From: Sanderia malayensis
Taxonomy: Eukaryota; Cnidaria; Scyphozoa; Semaeostomeae; Pelagiidae
DNA length: 64,000 nt
Assembly: GCA_013076295.1 (NCBI GenBank)
Contig: RQOL01000024.1
Coordinates: 2,929,158 to 2,993,157 of the forward strand
Direction: 5' to 3'
This document shows, in pieces, positions 50,701-61,027 of this stretch; position 1 is the first letter of the stretch; the number at the start of each line of letters is the position of its first letter. The position numbers and the translations under genes are program-made. The notes below the pieces were generated by a model, which saw only the letters and a program-made list of their open reading frames with translations, made no database searches and was not told the DNA's origin.

Positions 50701-52840
50701 TATACGCATGCTTAAATCAAACAAAGGAGATTTACCTTAGTTGGCTGAAATTCTGGGTTACAAATCGCTGAGGGCGTAACTGAAGATTAAAAGATAAAAA
50801 CAGGCAGAGAAGGGGAGCGGTTAGTGACAAGGGTAAATGGGAAACAGAGAAAAAGGTGGGTGCGTAAAGTAGAGAAACGTGCAAAAGAGCGAAAAATAGT
50901 GTGAGAACAGAAGAAACATTAGTAGATAAAGGATTGGGCATTAAAAGTATTAAAGATGAAATTCATAAAGGGAGGGAGATAAGGAATAAATGCAATTGGA
51001 AGCATAAATAAAGATAAAGTAAATAAAGAATAGATAAAGTGAAAATAGGAGAGACATTTCAAGGAAGCATTTCTGGTTTAGAAGAATGGTAGCAGAGGAG
51101 ACCACGCATACAGTTGAACCTTGATAAGTCAACTATCGCTTGAGTTGAACTCCCCCGATCTCGATCACTTTTGCATTTCCCTTGGTACTGTATGCTTTAT
51201 ATGTGAACCTCAATTGGTCAAAACCTTGATAAGTCAAACAAATTTTTCTTACCCTTAGAAGTTCAACTTATCGAGGTTCAATTGTATTTCTAAAAGAAAA
51301 GTAAAATTCAAAACAAATATTTCCTCACCTGCCAAGAACAAAGAGACCTTCGTTTACTCTCTGTATAGCATTTTGGGCATTCTTCTTGAAGGCAAACTCA
51401 ACAATGGCATATCCTTTGGATTTTCCTCTCTCATCACAAACTATTCTGGCTCTCTCAACACTGCCAAATTTACCAAAAGCAGTAGCCACAGATTCGTTTG
51501 AGCAAAATTGATCAATGCCGTGAACTTCAATTGCGGAGAAAGGTGCTGCGTATTTGATCCTCAGAGTCCTGCCTTTGAAGTCTGTTCCATCCAAAGAACT
51601 CTTGGCAATCTCTGCATTTATTCTGTAATCCTAAAACATAAATGTAAGACATTGTGAAGCATACAATCTCACTTGCCTTACAAATGGTTAGAATAGACCA
51701 TAATCACTATAGTCTGTCCGATGATTGCGAAAGCATGAAACTCTGAGTAACAGAGAACTAAGTCTACTTTCTTGCTTCTATTCTATTATTGCTCTGTGCT
51801 CCTGTACATCGAGCACTGTGATGCCAGTATAGACAGTAAGAATCTATAGATAAATTCTGATTACGTACCATGTGTATGAAGCCAAATCCTTTCTCATTAT
51901 TAACAAATGCTTCACTGGTATCACCAAATTTGCCAAAAAGTTTCTCGAGATCCTCTTTCGTTGAGCTTTTGTTCAAGTTGGCAATGAAAAGCTTTCCTCG
52001 GGTGCTGAACCTCCGCTCGTCTGGTTTAATAAGACTGCTCAAATCTACCATATGATTCATGGACTTGCTTGGGTTAATTTTCCTCTCTTCCGTATTTGTT
52101 GACTTTTCTACGGATTTTAAAGCACTTCCACGACTCACATTTTCTTTCACTGACACTACATGGCTCGTCTTTGCTGCAGAGGTTGGCGGACGGCTTTGGC
52201 TCAATTTTTTCTCTTCTGGCACATGGTTCTGTTTGGCTTGCATGCCATTTGCACTGGAATTCGGGTTGTTGTCTTTTGGCACAGTGCTTGCGCTTGGTTG
52301 ATGTGGCTTCGATTCAGCAACCTGTCCCTCAGGTTCAGTTCCATCTGTCTCCGTATCAGCTGTATCCTGCTCATTTTCTATCAACTGGCTTTGCTTTGTT
52401 TGCTCAAAATTCGTCTCTGATTGAAAATCCATACCACCTGTTTCCGATTTCGTATCAACTGAAAGAAAGTATGGAAGCTCGAAATTTGGACACGTGGAAA
52501 ATATAAAGTCGACAATACTCCAAATTTAACTACTTTGAACTACTGCATTGTGAACTACTTTGATTTAACGAAAAGATAAATCAAATGGTCTAATATATAC
52601 TCAATTACCCTGTTTGACATTTTCTTTAGCATTTGTGGCGTTGTCGTTAGATAACTTGGTTGAATTTGCTTCTTCTGGCTTCACAATTTTGGGAATCTGT
52701 GGGGCCATAGAAGTCGGCCCAGAAATCGAATCACCTTCCTTTCGGGGTACGCCCCTTTTAGCTAAATTCTGTCCACGGCCCCTGGGTCTCCTTCTGCCTG
52801 AAAATGGCGATTGCCTGTTCGTTCTTCTGCCACTAAACAT
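47702..52840 (-). CDS. DBHS-family RNA-binding protein (NONO/SFPQ/PSPC1 type), 9 exons
   Basis: DBHS proteins are nuclear dimers acting in splicing, transcription and paraspeckle-type bodies. The model gives 689 aa. The N-terminus is basic and RG-rich (MFSGRRTNRQSPFSGRRRPR). A low-complexity acidic region follows, then RRM1 (about 232-303; LFIANL, KGFGFIHM), RRM2 (about 306-372; IEVHGI, KGYAIVEF), the NOPS segment (RYPKAVNVKPL ... IDEEGIHEKD ... ERPGVM), a long charged coiled coil (about 425-500), and a C-terminal region with seven-residue GQGPPQR-type repeats ending KRARKM. This order defines the family. It is too diverged to assign to one vertebrate paralogue. Exons: 52840-52609, 52458-51869, 51630-51329, 50682-50590, 50313-50117, 49732-49639, 49492-49405, 49317-48988, 47845-47702. 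The ORF upstream of 52840 starts with TTG and was ignored. Confidence 0.93.
49080..49250. repeat. Coding 21-bp tandem repeat (GQGPPQR)
   Basis: About eight head-to-tail copies of a 21-bp unit within DBHS exon 8, in frame. Translated they read GQGPPQR with D, G or E at the first variable place. The array is Pro/Gln/Arg-rich, typical of disordered tails of RNA-binding proteins. Confidence 0.9.
50462..50546. repeat. 30-bp tandem repeat, about 3 copies, in DBHS intron 4
   Basis: Near-identical copies of TTGGAAGATATGAAGAAGAG plus TGGCTTAGCT. The unit is a multiple of three, so an 84-codon plus-strand frame (50461-50715) runs through it. That frame is antisense to the gene and is not considered coding. 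Confidence 0.85.
51109..51286. mobile_element. MITE, TACAGTTGAACCTTGATAAG family
   Basis: A 178-bp element in the DBHS intron before the exon ending 51329. The left end TACAGTTGAACCTTGATAAG and the right end CTTATCGAGGTTCAATTGTA are inverted copies with a few mismatches. TA ends and the CAGTTGAACC terminus resemble Tigger-type elements. It has no ORF. Confidence 0.85.
51710..51856. repeat. Dispersed repeat copy 2
   Basis: Intronic DBHS segment homologous to the TMEM135 intronic segment at 19960-20135 (shared CTCCTGTACATCGAGCACTG and AAGAATCTATA), without that copy's full foldback. Its right edge lies just outside the donor of the exon 51869-52458. Confidence 0.7.
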
Positions 52841-53177
52841 TTTAAACAAACAATTATCAATGCTTCGAGCTTCACCTGTACGGTCGAAACAATGTTTACA
52901 AAATGGCGATAAAGAAGAGTTTTTCAATGCGCGTGCAAGCTTTTATGAAAGTGAGTGAGTTTCTCTGCGCGTGTATCACTCCGTCCCTACTTACCAATCT
53001 TTGCTTCTTCAAGAAATAAAACATTGATAGAAGTAGTTTTTGTTTATTGATGATAAAAATAACTTCTGATTATTTTTTACTTTTTTAATAGGAAACAAAC
53101 TTCACAATCCATCAAACTCATAATACTTAATAAAGTAAGAAAATGTAGCTAAAATTAGATTTTAAAATTTCCAATTG
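52841..53177. other. Short intergenic spacer between MIX23 and the DBHS gene
   Basis: These 337 bp lie between the MIX23 stop and the DBHS ATG, both on the minus strand. They must hold the MIX23 3' end and the DBHS promoter. The part next to the DBHS start (52920-52990) is GC-richer, with GCGCGTGCAAGC and TGCGCGTGTA, and is a likely promoter. Confidence 0.55.
53043..53048 (-). terminator. Poly(A) signal of MIX23
   Basis: TTTATT on the plus strand (AATAAA on the minus strand), 130 bp beyond the MIX23 stop codon. The position is plausible for a short 3'UTR. Confidence 0.5.
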
Positions 53178-54360
53178 TCATGAGTCTGTTGGCTTATAAG
53201 CTTTCCAGCATCTTTCATTAAAAACCTGAAAAAATAATGAAATAAATCCACATAAATAAACAAAAAACAAAATAATCACAGAAATTGTACTCACAAACAG
53301 ATATCTATAGCATGAATAGATTGAAAATAAATTTGAGTTTTTAAGAGAAAAATTACCTTCAAGCTTCTTTGTTTAACTACTTCTTCAACTCCAATCTCTG
53401 ATTGCATGAGTCTAAGCTAAAAATTAAAGAATAATAAATATATACAGACATTACAGAACAACTGAAATATTAAATGGTAAATCCAATGATAAGCATCACT
53501 AACTAAAACCCTCCAAAATTTATTAAAATAATTTGAATGCGAAATATTCCAGTCAACTTCTAACATATAAATAAAGCCATGGAAGGTATAAAAACATTTG
53601 CTCTAACATTGAGATGTGGATGCTCTAACTTACTGATGTTTGCTCCTTTCGTAGCTGCTTCATAATTTCAAAATTGTCAGGGTCTTTATCTCTCTGCTCC
53701 CTGAGCTGTTTTACTTTGCTGGAAACTGTCTCAATGCAATTCCTGATTGCAGCATCTCTGATCTTGTAAACATCATTCAACTGACAAAAACAATTGACAA
53801 TCAATTGATGATCACTTAACTAGTAGAAATAAGCAATCTTAAACAGAATTAACAGCTCCTTTAACAGCTAAAAGATCTTATATATAACGATAGGAAGTAG
53901 TTTATATTCTTGCGAGGAACAACATTAGATGGGCGGGATATAAAAAGAGAGAAGAAGGTATATCAGTTATGCATTGGATAAATTACAATTCAATTTACCT
54001 GTGTGTAAAGAGCCCTGCATTGTGATTCAGCATTCACTTCAGATTTAAATGAATCAGTTGGTACACTTGTGTTCAATTTGTATATTATCTTATCATCTAT
54101 TAATCTTAGTGCCTTCATCGATTCCTGAGAAACCAAACCATGTGCTCATCAAATCAAAATTCGGTCCACGTGACGAAACGGTTCACATAAAAACATACAT
54201 TTTGCCTGTCCATAAAATATGTAAAAGAAAATTACCGTTTATGTATTTAATAAAAAGAGTAAATACATGCCTTAAATTCACTAAAGTCGGCACAGGACAT
54301 TCGAGAAAGTTCTTCTGTGCCAAGTAGTTTAGCAGCGTCTCCAGTAGCAGTGTCGTCCAT
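53178..54360 (-). CDS. MIX23: MIX23 (CCDC58), mitochondrial intermembrane-space protein, 5 exons
   Basis: MIX23 is a small conserved protein of the mitochondrial intermembrane space, linked to protein import. The model gives 156 aa (human 144). Landmarks are CADFSEF near the N-terminus, RLIDDKIIYKLNTSVPTDSF, CRALYTQ, RNCIETVSSKVKQLREQRD, the diagnostic MKQLRKEQTS, QSEIGVEEVVKQRS and the end FNERCWKAYKP. The spaced cysteines match the family. Exons: 54360-54271, 54124-53999, 53780-53634, 53416-53357, 53225-53178, with all introns phase 0. The first intron appears to use a GC donor (TTTAAG|GCATGT), because no GT donor preserves the frame. The start ATG is only about 40 bp from the satellite block at 54400. 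The gene is head to head with KIF25. Confidence 0.94.
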
Positions 54361-54399
54361 CTTGTGTTGTGCCATGCCAGCCAATGACCCATGGCATGG

Positions 54400-55545
54400 A
54401 GATGGAGACTTGCGTCATAAATCCTCCTGCGCAGTAACCTACATATGTTACTGCGCATGCACGCCCACCTTTAGGCCACACTAACCCTAACCCTAACCCT
54501 AACCCCATCCCTAAGCCTCACACCATACACTGTGGATATCAATACGTCATATATCCTCCTGCGCAGTAGCCTACAAATGTTACTGCGCATGCACGCCCAC
54601 CTTTAGGCAACACTAACCCTAACCCTAACCATAACTCCAACCCTAACCCTCACACCATACACTGTGGATATCAATGCGTCATAAATCCTCCTGCGCAGTA
54701 ACCTACATATGTTACTGCGCATGCACGCCCACCTTTAGGCCACACTAACCCTAACCCTAACCCTAACCCCATCCCTAAGCCTCACACCATACACTGTGGA
54801 TATCAATACGTCATATATCCTCCTGCGCAGTAGCCTACAAATGTTACTGCGCATGCACGCCCACCTTTAGGCAACACTAACCCTAACCCTAACCATAACT
54901 CCAACCCTAACCCTCACACCATACACTGTGGATATCAATGCGTCATATATCCTCCTGCGCAGTAATCTATATATGTTACTGCGCATGCACGCCCACCTTT
55001 AGGCCACACTAGCCCTAACCCTAACCATAACCCCAACCCTAAGCCTCACACCATACACTGTGGATATCAATCCGTCATATATCCTCCTGCGCAGTAACCT
55101 TATATGCTCCTGCGCATGCACGCCCACCTTTTGGCCACACTAACCCTAACCCTAACCATAACCCCAGCCCCCAGCCTCACACCAGACACTGTGGCTATCA
55201 ACACGTCATAGATCCTCCTGCGCAGTAGCCTATAATTGTTACTGCGCATGCACGCCCACCTTTAGGCCACACTAACCCTAACCCTGACCATAACCCCAAC
55301 CCTAAGCCTCACACCAGACATTGTAGATGTTAATACGTCATAGATTCTCCTGCGCAATAACCTATATATGTCACTGCGCATGCACTCCCACCTTTAGGCC
55401 ACACTAACCCTAACCCTAACCCTAACCCTAACCATAACCCCAACCCTAAGCCTCACACCACACACTGTGGATGTCAATACGTCATAGATTATCCTGCACA
55501 GTGGCCCATATATGTTACTGCGCATGTACGCCCACTTTTTGGCAA
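54400..55545. repeat. Telomere-repeat-bearing satellite, right block
   Basis: About nine tandem units spaced mostly 131-132 bp (last 144) between MIX23 and KIF25. Each unit has CCTCCTGCGCAGTAACCTAC, the hairpin partner GTTACTGCGCATGCACGCCC, two to five CCCTAA copies, and CACACCATACACTGTGGAT to CGTCATA. The stem TGCGCAGTAAC / GTTACTGCGCA encloses an 8-nt loop (for example 54428-54457). Units 1+2 and 3+4 form a 264-bp pair that looks duplicated without change (54423-54686 and 54687-54950). Later units are more diverged. The left block at 140-919 is a sister subfamily. Confidence 0.95.
54452..54463 (+). promoter_or_regulatory. NRF1-like site repeated in each satellite unit
   Basis: TGCGCATGCACG matches the NRF1 consensus YGCGCAYGCGCR at 11 of 12 positions. 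It recurs about every 132 bp through most units of the block and decays to TGCGCATGTACG at 55519-55530. This copy is about 92 bp upstream of the MIX23 start. NRF1 commonly drives mitochondrial genes at bidirectional promoters. A promoter role here is inference. Confidence 0.4.
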
Positions 55546-55702
55546 CGGATTTTGGTGCATGATAAAAGTCCTCTTCCAAATGTTTTGATTTTGTTGTTTT
55601 TCACTACAAAGGCTTTTGTCACGACGGGAAGTTTGATTTATTTTGAAGCTGAATGATCGATTGATTTAAATATTTTATACGAAACAGTGAATACCTGAAA
55701 GA

Positions 55703-58700
55703 ATGCCCGAGAAAGATAATAAAAGCAAAGATATGATTCAAAAACTGCAACAGCTTTTAAGGGTTAGTTATCCATTCATACAGACTTTCCTGATTCCAGA
55801 AACTTTGATCTTTCACTTGAAGTGTAAACATTTGGAAATTGCTTAGAAACATGCGAAAAGATAATTATTTGGCAAGTATGTATCAGCTAGAATTTATCGG
55901 TAATATATTTACTTGATTTTTAACCATATTATAGGCAAGAGAGGAAAGAATTGTCGCTTTGGAAACTGAAAATGCAATGCTATATCTCAAGCTGGCTCAG
56001 GTGAAATTTATTTGCTCGAATAATAACATATACTAATCCTTATAAGATATTATGGTTTTTGTATTTCTGGTTACTATTATTTTTACTTATTGCTACTTGT
56101 TTTGTTGAACTGTGCTAGTGCCAAGGTAATGTCAGATCAACTCGGAAGGAGACAACCCATGTTCGAAGACTTTATGATGATAACGAAAAGTTCAAAAGCA
56201 ACATTGGAAAGCAATTAGTCAAGCTCTGCAGAGATGTCAAGGTACAGAGATATATTTAACAAATCAACTCTAATAATTTTTATTTAATACCCCCTCCCCA
56301 ACTCTGCCTAAATCCTGTTCAGCTCACAAAGGTACCAATATCTCTATGTACCGTCATATAGAGCTCTGTACAGCAATTTTGTTTATTTGTAGGATTTGAG
56401 ACTAGATGCTCATCACTTGAAAATTGACACTGAAAAAGCAAGTGAAAGATTCAAAATGGAAGTGGACCTGATCAGAGAAGAAGCAAGCAACAGCATCATG
56501 ATGATGAAGTCAATGGACACAAAGAAACTCACGGACACAGAAGGTGTGATACATGAAAGTTTTTCACACCTAATTACATTGTCATTTGTATATGTCTGTT
56601 TCAGTGACATCAGTTGTGACTGAATCCATCATTTGTTTTAGAATTACAGCACAGGCTCTCTCAGGCTGAATTGGCTTTGGATGAAGCAATGAGAGCTGCA
56701 CATTCAGAGAGGACAAGACGCAAAACCTTGCATAATACGTTAATGGTAAGAATAAACCCCCTGTACTCAAGATTAATCTTTCACAATTGATGTTAGGAAT
56801 AAGCCCACCTATATTCAATATGAACTGCCCCCTTTTATGGGTAGGATGAGATGCCTTTTAGCTTTAAATTAAGCTACCTTCTACCTACTTATCGGCTGTG
56901 CTTAATACAGCAAAGTTGTGCATATTAAGAATTTTGTTGACTATTTTTAACAGGAGCTACGAGGTAACATCAGGGTGCACTGTAGAGTTCGGCCAATGCT
57001 AGCCGAACTCGACTCTGCTGGTGACCCAGATCTACTTGGCTTACCAAACACCCCATCCGAAGAGGTTGTCACTGCTCAAGATGACGAAAACGTCATTGTT
57101 TCTAGTTCAACTAAAGAAGGCGCCACTCAGAAAGTCAGATTGTTTGAGTTTGAGCGAGTGTACAACCCTTCAGATTCACAGAATGCTGTGTTCACTGATG
57201 TAGCACCATTGCTAACGTCATTACTTGACGGGTGAGTATGTTTTATGTAAATTGCTGTGTATAAATTTGAGGTATTTGTGTGTTGTGAGTAAACACTTCT
57301 CTATCTATTGACAGATACAATGTCTGCATAATGGCCTATGGCCAGACAGGCAGTGGAAAGACACATACGATGTTGAGTAGCCATTCAGCTGAGTCTGATT
57401 TAGATGGGGATCACCTGGGTGCAGATGAAGGGGTCATTCCCCGATCTGCTAGAGAGCTATTCAGGTATCTAATGTTGCTTTGTCCCTTACATTTTCCTTC
57501 TTATTTTTGGATGAACACTAGACTTTTCTTGGCTAATGGTATTGTATGTCCAATTGATCTTATACTTCATATTTCATAGCTAATTCCACCTTGTTTGTAC
57601 AGTACACAACTCCAATGATGTAATAACAACAACTATAATAGACTTATATACTAGCTGTTGTTAACATTGTTAAAATGAGTGCTGCTGTGATGTAAAACAA
57701 CTAATCAGGACTAAGGGCCCGTGTACACTACAGCTTGAAAAAGCCATTAATCAACATTATTGTTTGCAATTTTTTGTTGATCAAGTATCATTTTATCGTG
57801 CTTTAGGTTGATCAAAGAAAGGGAAAATGCAAACGAATCTTGGTACCTGGAAATATCAGTTTGCGAGATCTACCTTGGATACATCAAGGATCTACTTGCA
57901 CCCCCTGACAAGGTGGATATTCAATGATTTTCCCAACGCATTTACATAATCTCCAGGGGGTCTAGATTGTATCTTTATCGTAAGCTTACTATACGACGCA
58001 TTCCAAAATTTCCTCCTACCTTTCATGTTCTGGATATACTTCGTTGGGGATCTGGAGGTCTTTTCAGGGAAGGACGAATTTTCTTCCTCTTCGTCTTGAT
58101 GGTTCTAAAAGACGATTGAGATAACAAGATTATTTGTTTTCTTTTTGCAGAGAGACATAAATCACAGCGTATTTATGGCTGTTGATGGTTCTCAAGAGAT
58201 TCCATCGTTGGTCACAAAGTAAGTACAACCCCTGCAATTCTACTGCTTTTCTATCAAACTCAATGTGATTCAACTTGCTAAACGGGGGGACGCTTATATC
58301 AAAATCTAAAACAACTGCTTATTTATAGATCTATAATACGATAGTTAGCCAGCATCGTTACAAATAAAATAATAATAATAACAGGAATCTTTGTAGTTAG
58401 AAGAATGGATAGTAACTCTTTGGTTGACATGATCAAAATTGGACCTTTTTCAAGGGATAGACATTTAAGTGTCAATCCTTAAGATAATATATCTTTAAAT
58501 CTCGTAATAATAATAATAATAATAATAACAGTTTGACAATCATCCGGTGAATATTTTAAGTTCTTGGTTTAATTTATCCAGGACAGTGACTTCAGTTCAA
58601 GAAGTAATGACGTTCGTTCACTACGGTCTACGCAGAAGGCATGAGGATGCAACAAAAGTTCACGCACATTCGAGCAGGTCGCATCTAATTGTCCAGCTCA

Positions 58701-61026
58701 ACCTCTATCACACGACGCAATCAGCCTCGTCTGCGCGCGTAACATCGCCAGATTCGCTTATTACCCGTCCTCCTTCGCCGCCTGTTACGCCTACGCAGGG
58801 CAGGCGACTTTTGCCGCAGCTTTCAGTAGACGGTGCTGTAAAGAAAAGATCAAAGTAAGCTGTTGTTATTATCGCTAATGCCATCATTCGATATAACGCA
58901 ATGAGCCCCTCAAACATAACTAGCAATACAGGGTATGACGAGAGATCTTGTCCATAGCTCTGTAATTTATCCACGATATCTTCAATCGCATTCGGCTGTA
59001 TCAAGGTTTCAGATTGGTACTTCCGTTGAGACAAACTTTCATTCGAATTAGACAGAGTTCGATTCGAATTACACGAACTCGAACTCTGCCTGATTCGATT
59101 TCGAATTCTAATCACAGTCAACTCTGTCTAATTCGAACACCCTGGGGAACGTGAAAATGTTCGAATTACAAAAATTTTGAATTATAGAGGTTTGTTTTAT
59201 ATAAATTGGTTCATTAGTGATCCTTGAAGGGGCAGAGAATTTCGTTCGAATTGGGGAGAGTTCGAATTACACGAGTTCGAACTATGCAGACTTGGCTGTA
59301 TGATTTCAGTATAGTTTCCATAACCCATCTATTATTATAGCTACCTTTTGAAATTTAGTCATGCAATTTTGATTTTTTCCAGGTCCCCTTCGCCCAGTTC
59401 AACCAGCCGACAGTCACGCTCCACTTTGCCTTCATCAAGCAGTCGCTCTAGATCACCGTCTCCGCAATCCAGTACGTCATCCAGTGACCAAAGCATTAGA
59501 TCAACACCAGCGTGTGTTACTGTGAAAACCAAGCTGCAACTTGTCGATTTGGCTGGCAGTGAATGTGTTGGTATGTTGAACTGCTACTTACTGGACTCTT
59601 GCTTTTTGCATCTTGTTGTCATTTGTACTTCGACAATGGTTAACACTGTCTAGAGTCAACACAAAGTGCTTCGAACCTTGCCTCATAGTGTATTGCGGGT
59701 GACAATAAAACATGGTTGACTTGAGCATCTTCTATTTTTCGTAATCTATCCACCGTGTCTCATTGGGCTAAATGTTGATGGATTAGTTTGTGTCTCACTG
59801 CCTGAGGCCACTGTTATCACAAGAGCAACAAGAACTGCTAACTCAAAGTCCTCGTGCAACAAGTCTGGCTGACCCCATGTTTTTGTGTCTTGCTTTCACG
59901 CCTTTCTTACCTCACTATGCATTGGTTGACGTGTCTAGAACCAAAGCAGTGTTCTCTGCCTATGTTTCCCTGTTCAATAAATATCATTTTTTCCATCCCA
60001 TAGGAATGACTGGGGTAACTGGAGCAGGACTCCGTGAGTCATCAGAGATTAACAAAAGGTAGAATTCACTTCTCTCTCCCCCTTTCCATTCTTTTCTCTT
60101 CTACCAACAACAATACTCCTTACTCCATGCTACTAATCACAATACTGACCATTTTCAACTCATACAGTCTCAGTGCACTGGCTGACGTACTGCAGGCTTT
60201 GGCAGAGCATAGATCACACATCCCGTACAGAAACACAAAGCTCACACATATGTTGCAGGATACAATCGGTAAGTGTATAGATTCTAGTGTTTCCAGATTG
60301 ATGGCATGCCTCACTATACTGTTATGCCCATCAACCATCTCTCTGAATGCACTCATAGCCTTGGAATTGACTTGTAGGCGGTGACGCTAAACTTCTTGTC
60401 ATGCTCTGTGTATCACCCGTAAAGAAATATCTCACAGAGACTGCGCAGTGCCTCGGTTTCGGATCGAGGGCGCGTCAAGTTGCACGTGGCCAGGCCAAGA
60501 AGCGACGTCCAACGGGTCCCGTACTTCTAGGCCCTTCTGGTAAGTAGAACAAGACACACCATACTGTTTCATCACTGGCTCTCTTCAAGCTGTTTCTCAC
60601 CCACCATTAGCTCCAAGCTATCAACCTTTAGCTCAAGTACAGTAAAAACCCGCATGTAAGGACCAATGGATTAAGAACCTTCTGGGTGATATTTCTGCTC
60701 AAAACAATAGACAGTAGCCTATTTTCTTGGAACAATATCTGGATGGAAGTTTACAGGTTCTTACATGCGGGTTTTTACTGTAGCTGTCCATTTCTAGCTT
60801 TATGTAACCCACAATTTCCTGATCCTGACCATGTTTCAGATTAATAGATAGTCACATTAAAGCACTATACTTAAAGACCACGACACTTGTAATATACTTC
60901 AGAGTAATTTGTTTAAATTGTTTCTTATTTTCAGATCTTGCCGCTGTTAATGCGTCATTCAGATCAAAACATGGAGGGAGCACTGGAAATTTGTCCCCGC
61001 GGAGACCCTTATCAGCGCACAAATAA
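55703..61026 (+). CDS. KIF25: KIF25-type kinesin (C-terminal motor, kinesin-14-like), 15 exons
   Basis: KIF25 is a minus-end-type kinesin implicated in centrosome positioning. The model gives 658 aa with consistent phases. A coiled-coil stalk (about 1-168) leads into the neck and motor start ELRGNIRVHCRVRP. Motor motifs are the P-loop GQTGSGKT (about 270-277), switch I SSRSH (about 399-403) and switch II DLAGSE (about 515-520). KIF25-like stretches are FTDVAPLLTSLLDGYNVC, TGVTGAGLRE, HIPYRNTKLTHMLQD, GDAKLLVMLC and GFGSRARQVARGQAKKRRP. About 95 Ser/Pro-rich residues are inserted between switch I and switch II. Exons: 55703-55762, 55935-56000, 56119-56241, 56393-56543, 56642-56745, 56954-57231, 57315-57464, 57807-57912, 58151-58218, 58582-58854, 59383-59570, 60004-60058, 60168-60268, 60378-60539, 60935-61026. 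The start is the first in-frame ATG after the satellite. Human KIF25 is shorter because it lacks much of the stalk. Confidence 0.94.
58507..58530. repeat. AAT microsatellite in KIF25 intron 9
   Basis: About eight AAT/ATA triplets. A shorter run of the same triplet lies at 58366-58381 in the same intron. Confidence 0.85.
59114..59300. mobile_element. MITE, TTCGAAC family, copy 3 (reverse orientation)
   Basis: Begins CACAGTCAACTCTGTCTAATTCGAAC and ends TATGCAGACTTGGCTGTA, which is the reverse complement of the copies near 42 and 43.6 kb. It lies in KIF25 intron 10. A truncated second copy (59030-59112) abuts its left side, so one element probably inserted into or beside another. Confidence 0.85.
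60638..60782. mobile_element. MITE with perfect 23-bp TIRs
   Basis: A 145-bp element in KIF25 intron 14. Its ends, starting TACAGTAAAAACCCGCATGT and ending CATGCGGGTTTTTACTGTA, are exact inverted copies over 23 bp. Identical ends suggest recent insertion. TA termini and the CAGT start fit the pogo/Tigger group. Confidence 0.9.
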
Positions 61027-61027
61027 A
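61022..61027 (+). terminator. AATAAA overlapping the KIF25 stop codon
   Basis: The hexamer spans the last Lys codon and the TAA stop. If used, the 3'UTR would be very short. Later signals may be used instead. The following 100 bp are AT-rich. Confidence 0.35.

Noticed and set aside
50737..50781. Possible DBHS exon reading LRPQRFVTQNFSQL
   Set aside because: It has splice-like borders, but its phase does not fit. Joining exon 51329 directly to exon 50682 gives the expected NOPS sequence with correct phase.
52059..52506. Plus-strand ORFs over the DBHS exon
   Set aside because: Antisense shadows of the acidic, Ser-rich coding exon. No splice or domain evidence.
52841..52927. N-terminal extension of the DBHS protein
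   Set aside because: The longer frame begins at TTG. The first ATG at 52838-52840 starts the RG-rich segment.
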